From Paracoccaceae bacterium (lineage in GTDB: Bacteria > Pseudomonadota > Alphaproteobacteria > Rhodobacterales > Rhodobacteraceae): 10,337 nucleotides of DNA. Positions 1 through 6,360 of the stretch are shown piece by piece. Each line of letters opens with the position of its first letter. The first letter of the stretch is position 1. Where the stretch lies: positions 1 to 10,337 of the forward strand of contig JAFIEC010000234.1 of the NCBI GenBank assembly GCA_020832725.1. The letters are read 5' to 3'. The position numbers and the translations under genes were made by a program. Under the pieces are notes generated by a model. It was not told where the DNA came from and made no database searches. It worked only from the letters and a program-made list of their open reading frames with translations.

Positions 1-824
1 GCGACATCGGGCGGCATTTCAGTGTCAACCGGATGCTGAGCTTCGAGTCGGTGAAGTCCCGGCTGGACCGGGAGCAGTCGCTCTCGTTTCTCGAATTCAA
101 CTACATGATCCTGCAGGCCTACGATTTCCTCGAGCTCAACCGCCGCCACGGCTGCCTGTTGCAGATGGGCGGGTCGGACCAGTGGGGCAATATCGTCAAC
201 GGCATCGACCTGACGCGCCGGGTGGCGGATGCGCAGGTCTTCGGGCTGACCTCGCCGCTGATGACCACGGCGGACGGGCGCAAGATGGGCAAGTCGGCCT
301 CGGGTGCGGTGTGGCTGAACGCGGCCATGCTCAGCCCCTATGAGTTCTGGCAGTTCTGGCGCAACACCGCCGATGCCGATGTCGGGCGTTTCCTGCGGCT
401 CTATACGGAATTGCCGCTGGAGGAATGCGCCCGGCTCGACGCGCTGGGCGGCTCGGAGATCAACGCGGCCAAGGTGATCCTGGCCAATGCGGTCACCACG
501 CTGGCCCATGGGGCCGAGGCCGCCCGGGCGGCGGAGGCGACGGCCCGCGAGGTCTTCGAGCAGGGCGGCGCGGGCGAGGATCTGCCCACCCTGCGCGTCT
601 CCCGCGCCCAGGTGGCAGAGGGGATGTCGAACGCGGCATTGTTCGTGGCGGCCGGTCTGGCGGCTTCGGGCAAGGAGGCCCGGCGCCTGCTGGCCGAAGG
701 CGGCGCGCGCATCGACGACGCGGTCGAGCGCGAACCGCGGCTGGTGACGCTGGAAGAGGTCGCTGCGGGGCTCAAGCTGTCGGCCGGGCGCAAGCGCCAC
801 GCGCGGGTGGTTCTGGAGGACTGA
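1..824 (+). CDS. tyrS: Tyrosyl-tRNA synthetase, 3' part (5' end outside window)
   Basis: Class I aminoacyl-tRNA synthetase that activates tyrosine with ATP and charges tRNA-Tyr in the cytoplasm. The reading frame is open from base 3, so the gene starts before the window; about 273 residues are visible of the roughly 420 usual for the family. The ATG at 33 is internal. Visible marks are the tyrosine/adenylate-binding segment GGSDQWGNIVNGIDLTRR (about 166-219), the signature loop KMGKS at 282-296, where many TyrRS have KFGKT/S, and a C-terminal S4-type RNA-binding domain (about 630-810) with ASGKEARRLLAEGGARI. The stop is TGA at 822-824. It converges on the doxX-like gene, whose stop is only 18 bp away. 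Family assignment is secure; nothing looks broken. Confidence 0.96.
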   Translation, partial: DIGRHFSVNRMLSFESVKSRLDREQSLSFLEFNYMILQAYDFLELNRRHGCLLQMGGSDQWGNIVNGIDLTRRVADAQVFGLTSPLMTTADGRKMGKSASGAVWLNAAMLSPYEFWQFWRNTADADVGRFLRLYTELPLEECARLDALGGSEINAAKVILANAVTTLAHGAEAARAAEATAREVFEQGGAGEDLPTLRVSRAQVAEGMSNAALFVAAGLAASGKEARRLLAEGGARIDDAVEREPRLVTLEEVAAGLKLSAGRKRHARVVLED

Positions 825-842
825 AACCGAACCCGAACCGGC

Positions 843-1412
843 TCAGACGGCCGAGGTGCCGCGCCTCGGGATACCGGGGCCGGGAGCACGCAGAATCGCC
901 GATACGCGCAGCCCCGGGGGGGCAAAGCCCACGGGCTGCGCCTGCGGCAAGGCGGGTGTCTGTGCGGGTGCGGCCTCCGGCAGGTCGGCATCACCGCGCG
1001 AGCGGCTGCGACGGGCATACCACGCATCGAGGCCAAACCGCCCCTCGCCCTGCGCCATGATGATGATCAGCCCGCCGACCACGACGAAATCCTTCATGAA
1101 GGCCGCCATGGCCTCGGGAATGCCGGGCTGGAAATTGAAGATGAAACTCGACCAGAACACATAGAGCGCCAGAAGCGCCGCCGCGAGCCGGGTCTGAAAG
1201 CCGATCAGGATGAAGGCCGCCGCGACGACCTGAAAGGCGGTGTCGGAAAAGGCCAGGAGAATGGGCAGGTCCGCCACGCCATGGGCCGAGAGTGTGCCCG
1301 GCACCGGCAAGAGCCCGAACCCGGCGGCAATATAGTAGGTGGCGATCATCACCCGCGCGGCAAGCGTGGCGATATCGGCCATCAGGCGGGCCTGCGGCGC
1401 ATCGAGGGGCAT
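843..1412 (-). CDS. DoxX family membrane protein
   Basis: Predicted inner-membrane protein of the DoxX family, 189 residues. Family roles are diverse (quinone/redox-linked or stress-related) and the substrate here is unknown. Hydrophobic segments lie at about residues 17-35, 57-71, 77-93 and 106-120, matching the four-helix DoxX fold. The segment FKDFV-like MAAFMKDFVVVGGLIIIMAQ followed by GRFGLDAWY is typical of the C-terminal part of the fold. I chose the ATG at 1412 because GGAG (mRNA sense; 1419-1422) stands 6 bases upstream. An in-frame start at 1457 would add 15 residues without better support. After about residue 135 there is a soluble tail rich in Ala, Pro and Arg that is not part of the core fold. 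The gene lies 153 bp downstream of gyrA on the same strand and may be read from gyrA or its own promoter. Confidence 0.85.
   Translation of the reverse strand: MPLDAPQARLMADIATLAARVMIATYYIAAGFGLLPVPGTLSAHGVADLPILLAFSDTAFQVVAAAFILIGFQTRLAAALLALYVFWSSFIFNFQPGIPEAMAAFMKDFVVVGGLIIIMAQGEGRFGLDAWYARRSRSRGDADLPEAAPAQTPALPQAQPVGFAPPGLRVSAILRAPGPGIPRRGTSAV
851..869. terminator. Short stem-loop at the tyrS/doxX convergence (possible terminator)
   Basis: CCGAGG (851-856) and CCTCGG (864-869) form a perfect 6-bp stem with a 7-base loop, 26 bp after the tyrS stop and inside the last codons of the convergent doxX-like gene. It has no T-tract on either strand, so a terminator role for tyrS is only an inference from position. 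Convergent genes this close often share such structures. Confidence 0.25.
906..941. repeat. Nine-bp inverted repeat with nested stem in the doxX 3' end
   Basis: GCGCAGCCC (906-914) pairs perfectly with GGGCTGCGC (933-941). The 18-base loop contains a second small stem, GGGC-AAA-GCCC (920-930). The structure lies within codons for the Ala/Pro-rich tail of the DoxX-like protein and about 80-115 bp past the tyrS stop. It could stall or end tyrS readthrough transcription, or simply reflect GC-rich low-complexity coding. Confidence 0.5.
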
Positions 1413-1451
1413 TGGGCACTCCGTCCTGAGGGGCTTCCGATGCACAAGGCC

Positions 1452-1463
1452 CCGCAATTGCGG
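1452..1463. promoter_or_regulatory. Perfect 12-bp palindrome upstream of doxX
   Basis: CCGCAATTGCGG is a perfect 12-bp dyad centred about 45 bp upstream of the DoxX-like ATG, in the 153-bp gap after gyrA. It could be a repressor or activator site, but no clear -35/-10 pair could be placed beside it. The rest of the gap (1413-1565) holds GC-rich sequence with the palindrome CCGGCCGG and no ORF. Confidence 0.3.
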
Positions 1464-1565
1464 CGAAAAGATGCCCGCAGCGGGGAAAGAGGGTGCAACC
1501 CCTGCGTGCAGCCCGCCCCGGCCGGCCCCGCCTGCCGCGAGAGCCAGGGCGAGGGCCGGGACGGC

Positions 1566-4394
1566 TCAGCCCTCCCCGGTGCCCTCCTCACGCGGCGCAT
1601 CCGGCCCGGCATCGGCAGCGCCATCGGCGGCGCCATCGGCGGCGGCCTCATCGGCACCTGCCTCCACCTCTTCACCGCGTTCGGCCACAAGGGCGACCGT
1701 GACCACTTCCTCGCCCGGAGCGGTGGCGAAGACACGCACCCCACCTGCCGCGCGGGACCGGAACGAGATGTCGCCCACCGGAACCCGGATCGACTGTCCG
1801 GTCGAGGTGGCCAGCATGATCTGGTCACCCGGATCGAGCGGGAAACAGGCAACCAGAGGCCCGCCGCGCATCGCCCTGTCGATCGCCGCGACCCCCTGCC
1901 CGCCCCGGCCGCGCACCGGATAATCATGCGAGGAGGACAGCTTGCCCGACCCCCGCGCCGTGACGGTGAGGATCGTCTCCTCGGCGGCCGACATCTCGGC
2001 ATAGCGTTCGGGCGACAGCGACACCTCGGCAACCGCCTCCTCCTCTTCGGAGGTGGTCTCGGGCGCAGCTGTGTCCTCGGCCTCGTCGGCCATGCCGGCC
2101 ATGGCGCGCCGCATCCGCAGATAGGCCTGACGTTCCTCGGCGGTGGCATCGGAATGGCGCAGCACGGCCATGCTCACCACCCGATCGCCCGGGGCCAGAC
2201 GCATGCCGCGCACCCCCGTCGATTCGCGGCCCTTGAAGACGCGCACGGCTGTGGTGGAAAAACGGATCGCCCGGCCCATGGCCGAGACCAGCATCACATC
2301 GTCGCTCTCGCTGCAGATGCGGGCATTCACCAGGCTGACCCCTTCGGGCAGCTTCATGGCGATCTTGCCGTTGCGCATGACATTGACGAAATCCGACAGC
2401 GCGTTGCGGCGCACATCGCCCGCCGAGGTGGCAAAGACGATCTGAAGGTCGTCCCAGCTTTCCTCGGGCTTGTCCACGGGCATGATCGCCGCGACCGAGG
2501 CGCCGGGGGGAATCGGCAGGATGTTGGCGATGAACTTGCCGCGCGCCGCCCGCCCGGCCTGGGGCAGACGCCAGCATTTCAGCTTGTAGACCATGCCCTC
2601 GGTGGTGAAGACCAGAAGCGGGGTGTGGGTGTCGGCCACGAACAGCGTCGTCACCACGTCGTCATCCTTGGTGGACATGCCCGACAGGCCCTTGCCGCCG
2701 CGACGCTGGGCGCGGAAATCGGCCAGGGGCGTGCGCTTGACATAGCCTGCGGCGGTGATGGTCACGACCATCTCCTCGCGCTCGATCAGGTCCTCGTCCT
2801 CGACCTCGCCCTCGGCCTCCACGATCTCGGTGCGCCGGGGCACGGCAAAGGCGTCGCGGACCTCGCGCAGTTCGTCCGAGATGATCGAGAGAATGCGCGC
2901 ACGCGACCGCAATATCTCAAGATAGTCGCGGATGCGTTCGGCCAGGGCCTTCAGCTCCTCGCCGATCTCCTGCACGCCCATCGCCGTCAGCCGCTGCAGC
3001 CGCAGATCGAGGATGGCGCGGGCCTGGGTCTCGGACAGGTGATAGGTGCCATCGGCGTTGAGCGGATGGGCGGGATCGTCGATCAGCAGGATGTATTCCG
3101 CAATCTGGTGGGCCGGCCAGGCGCGGGTCATCAGCCGCTCGCGGGCCTCGGCCGGGTCTTTGGAGGAGCGGATCGTGGCCACCACCTCGTCCACATTGGC
3201 CACCGCCACCGCAAGGCCGCACAGAACATGGCTGCGCTCCCGCGCCCGGCGCAGCTCGAAGGCGGTGCGGCGGGCCACCACCTCCTCGCGGAAGGCAAGA
3301 AAGGCGGTGAGGAAGTCGCGCAAGGTCAGCTGCTCGGGCCGGCCATGGTTGAGGGCCAGCATGTTGCAGCCAAAGCTTGTCTGCATGGGCGTGAAGCGCC
3401 ACAGCTGGTTGAGCACCACCTCGGGCGTGGCGTCGCGCTTCAGCTCGATGACCACGCGCACGCCCACGCGGTCGCTCTCGTCCTGCACATGGGCGATGCC
3501 CTCGATCCGGCGCTCGCGCACCGCCTCGGCGATCTTTTCGATCATCGAGGATTTCTGCACCTGATAGGGGATCTCGTCGATGATAATGGCAAAGCGGTCC
3601 TTGCGCAGCTCCTCGATCCGGGTGCGGCACCGCACGATGACCGAGCCCCGCCCCTCCAGATAGGCGCGCCTTGCACCCGAGCGGCCCAGGATCAGCCCGC
3701 CGGTGGGAAAGTCGGGCGCGGGGACATAGGCCATCAGCTGTTCGCTGCTCAGGTCCGGCGTCTCGATCAGGGCCAGGGTCGCGTCGATTACCTCGCCCAG
3801 ATTGTGGGGCGGGATATTGGTGGCCATCCCGACCGCGATGCCGCCCGCCCCGTTGACCAGCATGTTGGGAAAGCGTGCGGGCAGGACCGTCGGTTCCCGG
3901 TCCTTGCCGTCGTAATTGTCCTTAAAATACAGGGTCTCCTTCTCGATGTCGGCCAGAAGGGACTGGTCGGGGCGGGCCATCCGCACCTCGGTATAGCGCA
4001 TGGCGGCGGCGGAATCGCCGTCCATGGAGCCGAAATTGCCCTGACCATCCAGAAGCGGCAGCGACATCGCAAAGGGCTGGGCCATGCGCACCAGCGCGTC
4101 ATAGATCGCGCTGTCGCCATGGGGGTGATACTTGCCCATCACGTCACCCACCGGCCGGGCCGACTTGCGATAGGGCTTGTCGTGGGTGTTGCCGGTCTCG
4201 TGCATGGCATAGAGGATGCGCCGGTGCACCGGTTTCAGCCCGTCGCGCAGATCGGGAATCGCCCGGCTGACGATCACGCTCATGGCGTAGTCGAGGTAGG
4301 AGGCCTTCATCTCCTCGGCGATCGAGAGGGTACGACCGCCGGGGGCGGGGCGCTGCGCTTCGGTATCGCCGGTCTCGTCGGGAGTGTCGGTCAC
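1566..4394 (-). CDS. gyrA: DNA gyrase subunit A
   Basis: Catalytic subunit of DNA gyrase (A2B2), which introduces negative supercoils using ATP hydrolysed by GyrB. It has 942 residues from a GTG start. GTG at 4394 is chosen because AAGGTGG precedes it by 6 bases and the product then begins TDTPDETGD; the longer reading to 4478 runs into the 5' UTR. Seen in order: the N-terminal motif SYLDYAMSVIVSRAIPDLRD; the quinolone-determining region HPHGDSAIYDALVRMAQPF with Ser95 and Asp99 at the usual Ser83/Asp87 positions; GDSAAAMRYTE with catalytic Tyr134; and the gyrase-specific GyrA box QRRGGKG (residues 563-569, bases 2688-2708), which separates it from ParC. The C-terminal DNA-wrapping domain carries an acidic insert (about 765-790) and an acidic, repeat-encoded tail (about 905-942). 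The stop is TGA at 1566-1568. The gene appears intact, with a quinolone-sensitive type sequence. Confidence 0.97.
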   Translation of the reverse strand: MTDTPDETGDTEAQRPAPGGRTLSIAEEMKASYLDYAMSVIVSRAIPDLRDGLKPVHRRILYAMHETGNTHDKPYRKSARPVGDVMGKYHPHGDSAIYDALVRMAQPFAMSLPLLDGQGNFGSMDGDSAAAMRYTEVRMARPDQSLLADIEKETLYFKDNYDGKDREPTVLPARFPNMLVNGAGGIAVGMATNIPPHNLGEVIDATLALIETPDLSSEQLMAYVPAPDFPTGGLILGRSGARRAYLEGRGSVIVRCRTRIEELRKDRFAIIIDEIPYQVQKSSMIEKIAEAVRERRIEGIAHVQDESDRVGVRVVIELKRDATPEVVLNQLWRFTPMQTSFGCNMLALNHGRPEQLTLRDFLTAFLAFREEVVARRTAFELRRARERSHVLCGLAVAVANVDEVVATIRSSKDPAEARERLMTRAWPAHQIAEYILLIDDPAHPLNADGTYHLSETQARAILDLRLQRLTAMGVQEIGEELKALAERIRDYLEILRSRARILSIISDELREVRDAFAVPRRTEIVEAEGEVEDEDLIEREEMVVTITAAGYVKRTPLADFRAQRRGGKGLSGMSTKDDDVVTTLFVADTHTPLLVFTTEGMVYKLKCWRLPQAGRAARGKFIANILPIPPGASVAAIMPVDKPEESWDDLQIVFATSAGDVRRNALSDFVNVMRNGKIAMKLPEGVSLVNARICSESDDVMLVSAMGRAIRFSTTAVRVFKGRESTGVRGMRLAPGDRVVSMAVLRHSDATAEERQAYLRMRRAMAGMADEAEDTAAPETTSEEEEAVAEVSLSPERYAEMSAAEETILTVTARGSGKLSSSHDYPVRGRGGQGVAAIDRAMRGGPLVACFPLDPGDQIMLATSTGQSIRVPVGDISFRSRAAGGVRVFATAPGEEVVTVALVAERGEEVEAGADEAAADGAADGAADAGPDAPREEGTGEG
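1611..1646. repeat. Three 12-bp tandem repeats in the gyrA 3' end
   Basis: On the + strand three 12-base units follow each other: ATCGGCAGCGCC, ATCGGCGGCGCC and ATCGGCGGCGGC. They are in frame with gyrA and encode an Ala-Asp-Gly-Ala type repeat in the acidic C-terminal tail. Because the unit is a multiple of 3, copy-number change would alter tail length without a frameshift. Confidence 0.75.
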
Positions 4395-4400
4395 GTCGGT

Positions 4401-4407
4401 CCACCTT
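4401..4407 (-). promoter_or_regulatory. Shine-Dalgarno sequence deciding the gyrA GTG start
   Basis: In mRNA sense this reads AAGGTGG, six of seven bases of AAGGAGG, with a 6-base spacer to the GTG at 4394. There is no in-frame ATG between it and the conserved SYLDYAM region except an internal Met, so this site fixes the start. Confidence 0.7.
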
Positions 4408-4499
4408 GTCGGGGCATTGCCGGGGGTCCACCATCGCGGAAGGGCTGTTCCGCACCCGCGAGAGCGCGGCCCACGCACCCCCGCAATCCGGGTTCAGGG

Positions 4500-4528
4500 G
4501 TTATAGCCTGCGCGGGATGGCTGCGCAA
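4500..4528 (-). promoter_or_regulatory. Probable gyrA promoter (sigma-70 type)
   Basis: On the minus strand TTGCGC (4523-4528) and TATAAC (4500-4505) are separated by exactly 17 bases. The -10 matches 5 of 6 consensus bases; the -35 matches the leading TTG. Transcription would begin near 4493, giving a 5' UTR of about 100 bases before the GTG. This is a prediction from consensus and spacing only. Confidence 0.55.
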
Positions 4529-4597
4529 TCTTGTGGCATCCGATATGGAAGCAGCCGCGCAAGATGAGTGATAACACCATGTTTTTCATGTTTTTTC

Positions 4598-4627
4598 TTG
4601 ACGCGCACCGCCCTGCGGCACTCAAAT
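4598..4627 (+). promoter_or_regulatory. Possible usg promoter
   Basis: TTGACG (4598-4603) follows an AT-rich run that is unusual in this GC-rich DNA. At 17-18 bases downstream is a weak -10, CTCAAAT (4621-4627). It faces away from gyrA and lies about 30 bp before the usg start. The -35 is good and the -10 poor, so the call is tentative. Confidence 0.35.
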
Positions 4628-4654
4628 CGGGCATGGTGTCGGATGGAGGGCCGG

Positions 4655-4921
4655 ATGCACGACGAAATGGCGATGATGCTGCGGGGCTATGGGCTGACCA
4701 CGGCCGAGATGTTCTACCGGATGCCGGACCACCAATCGGTGCTCAACACCTTCGTCTGGCAGGATTACGACCTTGCCCCCGACTACCCGCGTCTGTTCCG
4801 CTTCATCGCGTTCTGGCAGGAGCAGATCGAGGGGCCGCTGCACTCGGTCCGCTTTGTGCATCGCTTGCTGATCGGACCGAACGACTGGCGCAACGTGACG
4901 GGTGAGTTCTCGCTACCCTGA
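4655..4921 (+). CDS. usg: Usg family protein
   Basis: Small protein of the Usg family (88 residues), conserved in alphaproteobacteria. The family was named from a gene next to trpF and is sometimes described as a phosphoribosylanthranilate isomerase-associated subunit, but no firm biochemical role is known to me. Recognisable family segments are MLRGYGLTTAEMFYRMPDH near the N-terminus, FVWQDYDLAPDYPRL in the middle, and IEGPLHSVRFVH. The start at 4655 is chosen because GGAGGG (4645-4650) stands 4 bases before it; upstream in-frame starts at 4568 and 4643 would add a Cys/Phe-rich or very short extension outside the usual family length. It is divergent from gyrA and convergent with ssb. No trp genes are visible nearby. 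Confidence 0.88.
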   Translation: MHDEMAMMLRGYGLTTAEMFYRMPDHQSVLNTFVWQDYDLAPDYPRLFRFIAFWQEQIEGPLHSVRFVHRLLIGPNDWRNVTGEFSLP

Positions 4922-4972
4922 ACGCCCGGCGACGGGGCACGGAGGACGGCACAGGGGCGACCGGGAACGGGC

Positions 4973-4996
4973 GACGGGGCCTGAACGGGCCCCGTC
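4973..4996. terminator. GC hairpin between convergent usg and ssb
   Basis: GACGGGGCC (4973-4981) and GGCCCCGTC (4988-4996) form a perfect 9-bp stem with a 6-base loop. It sits 52 bp past the usg stop and 17 bp past the ssb stop, so it could serve both as a bidirectional terminator. No T-run follows on either strand, so it is not a textbook intrinsic terminator. Confidence 0.5.
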
Positions 4997-5012
4997 ACGA
5001 AACGCGATGTCG

Positions 5013-5507
5013 TCAGAACGGGATGTCGTCATCCAGATCTCCGGCGGGGCCACCGAATCCGCCTCGGTCGCCGCGATCGCCGCCAAAGCCGCCGCCCCGG
5101 TCATCTCCGTAACCGCCACCGGAACCGCCAGCCGCGCCACCGCCACCGCCTTCGCCCCGGCCATCCAGCATGTGCAGCTCCGACCGGTAGGGACGCAGCA
5201 CCACTTCGGTGGTGTAGCGATCGGCCCCCGACTGGTCCTGCCACTTGCGGGTCTCAAGCTGCCCCTCGATATAGACCTTGGAGCCCTTGCGCAGATATTG
5301 CTCGGCCACGCGCACCAGAGGTTCGGAGAAGATGGCCACCGAATGCCATTCCGTCCGCTCCCGGTTCTCGCCGCTGGCCTTGTCGCGCCAGCGCTCGGAT
5401 GTGGCGATGCGCAGGTTGGCGACCTTGCCGCCATTGGCAAAGCTGCGGATCTCTGGGTCTCGCCCGAGGTTGCCCACGATAATCACCTTGTTCACCGAAC
5501 CGGCCAT
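5013..5507 (-). CDS. ssb: Single-stranded DNA-binding protein
   Basis: Bacterial SSB, which coats single-stranded DNA in replication, recombination and repair and recruits partners through its C-terminal tip. 164 residues, the usual size. The N-terminal OB-fold (about residues 1-112) starts MAGSVNKVIIVGNLGRDPE and contains RTEWHSVAIF and GSKVYIEGQLETRKW. A Gly/Asp/Arg-rich flexible linker follows (about 116-155), then the acidic interaction tip DLDDDIPF. The ATG at 5507 is chosen because it opens the conserved OB-fold and is preceded by a GGGAGAGG ribosome-binding site a few bases away; an upstream start at 5534 would add 9 residues with no family match. The stop is TGA at 5013-5015. I could not place a confident promoter, and no alphaproteobacterial SOS box (GTTC-N7-GTTC) is visible upstream. 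Confidence 0.96.
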   Translation of the reverse strand: MAGSVNKVIIVGNLGRDPEIRSFANGGKVANLRIATSERWRDKASGENRERTEWHSVAIFSEPLVRVAEQYLRKGSKVYIEGQLETRKWQDQSGADRYTTEVVLRPYRSELHMLDGRGEGGGGGAAGGSGGGYGDDRGGGFGGDRGDRGGFGGPAGDLDDDIPF

Positions 5508-5599
5508 GACCCTCTCCCTTGCCTGTCGCCCCACTTAGCGCAATCCACCCGTGCGAGGAAAGCGGGTTATGGTAAACGCCACCCTAATGCTGACAGGAC

Positions 5600-5628
5600 T
5601 TTCAGGGAGCGCGGTCGCGCAGTATGAT
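5600..5628 (+). promoter_or_regulatory. Possible promoter of the lytic transglycosylase gene
   Basis: TATGAT (5623-5628), five of six -10 consensus bases, stands 17 bases after TTTCAG (5600-5605), a weak -35. Transcription would start near 5635, about 24 bp before the ATG at 5659. This fits the later start rather than the in-frame GTG at 5551. Confidence 0.35.
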
Positions 5629-5658
5629 CACCCGAAAGGGATCGGGGATGAAGCGGGC

Positions 5659-6237
5659 ATGATCGGCCGGACAGCTTTACTGGGCACGCTCGCAGCGGCA
5701 TTGCTGGCGGGCGCGGCACCCGCGCAGACGGCCTCTGGCCGAGGTGCCTCGCTGGCCATTCCCGACAGCGCCAACCGGCTGATCGACGGACGGCTGGCGC
5801 GGCAATACAACCGATCCGAGAGGTTCCTGCCACAGGGTGCCGTCAGCATCCCCGCCTGGCGCGGCAGCTATCGCGGCCCCTACCTCGCGCTGGCCGAGGA
5901 GGCCGCCCGCCGCCACGCCATCCCGCGCGATCTGTTCCTGCGGCTGGTGGAGCGGGAAAGCGGCTGGAACTCGGGGGCGGTGTCGGTCAAGGGGGCAACG
6001 GGGCTGGCACAGCTCATGCCCGAGACGGCGCGCCTGCTGGGCGTGGACCCGACCGACCCGGCCCAGAACCTCGAAGGAGGCGCGCGCTATCTGCGCCAGC
6101 AATACCAGCGCTTCGGGTCGTGGCGGCTGGCACTGGCGGCCTATAACGCCGGCCCCGAGGCGGTCATGGCCCACAACCGCGACGTGCCGCCATTTCCCGA
6201 GACGCGGGCCTATATCCAGGCGATTCTGGGCCGCTGA
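5659..6237 (+). CDS. Lytic murein transglycosylase (SLT domain)
   Basis: Predicted secreted or periplasmic enzyme that cleaves the MurNAc-GlcNAc bond of peptidoglycan without hydrolysis. 192 residues from the ATG at 5659. Residues 1-23 form a signal peptide (IGRT, then a hydrophobic LLGTLAAALLAGAA core and an APAQ-T cleavage-like site). The SLT domain covers about residues 74-192: catalytic Glu100 in ERESGWNSGAVS, then KGATGLAQLMPETARLLGV, GGARYLRQQYQRFG and LALAAYNAGPEAV, all hallmarks of the family. No LysM or other wall-binding domain is present. The frame is open upstream to a GTG at 5551, but that would place the signal peptide internally, so I prefer 5659; its ribosome-binding site is weak (GGGGA about 10 bases away). 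It is divergent from ssb and convergent with ccr. Confidence 0.9.
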   Translation: MIGRTALLGTLAAALLAGAAPAQTASGRGASLAIPDSANRLIDGRLARQYNRSERFLPQGAVSIPAWRGSYRGPYLALAEEAARRHAIPRDLFLRLVERESGWNSGAVSVKGATGLAQLMPETARLLGVDPTDPAQNLEGGARYLRQQYQRFGSWRLALAAYNAGPEAVMAHNRDVPPFPETRAYIQAILGR

Positions 6238-6246
6238 GGCAGGAAC

Positions 6247-6269
6247 GGCCCCGACCGCAACCGGGGGCC
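6247..6269. terminator. Small GC hairpin after the lytic transglycosylase gene
   Basis: GGCCCC (6247-6252) can pair with GGGGCC (6264-6269) across an 11-base loop, starting 10 bp after the transglycosylase stop. The stem is short and has no T-tract, so termination here is a guess supported mainly by position between convergent genes. Confidence 0.25.
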
Positions 6270-6285
6270 CGCCCGTCCCCCATGG

Positions 6286-6360
6286 CACCCCCGGCGCGCT
6301 TCCAGCACGTCACCCCCGGCGCGCCCGCAGCACGTCACCCCCGGCGCGCTTCCAGCACGT
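6286..6360. repeat. Three-copy 25-bp tandem repeat across the ccr stop codon
   Basis: Units occupy 6286-6310, 6311-6335 and 6336-6360. Each begins CACCCCCGGCGCGC and ends CAGCACGT. Units 1 and 3 are identical; unit 2 differs at three adjacent bases (TTC replaced by CCG). Unit 3 holds the last eight sense codons of ccr apart from one base (DVLEARRG). The TGA stop at 6335-6337 is formed at the junction of units 2 and 3, with its last base supplied by unit 2. No fourth copy is seen on either side. Confidence 0.95.

Noticed and set aside
1566..4394. The topoisomerase subunit as ParC (topoisomerase IV).
   Set aside because: The GyrA box QRRGGKG is intact at residues 563-569, which ParC lacks.
1281..4571. 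A 1096-codon open frame on the + strand, antisense to gyrA.
   Set aside because: It mirrors gyrA codons in high-GC DNA. The translation is His/Gly/Ala-rich with no recognisable domain, while the opposite strand encodes an intact GyrA.
4568..4654. N-terminal extension of Usg from the ATG at 4568.
   Set aside because: It would include the promoter-like TTGACG, has no ribosome-binding site as good as GGAGGG before 4655, and exceeds the family length.
6286..6360. The regularly spaced repeats as a CRISPR array.
   Set aside because: The units are directly abutting with no spacers, there are only three, and one lies within ccr coding sequence; no cas genes are nearby.
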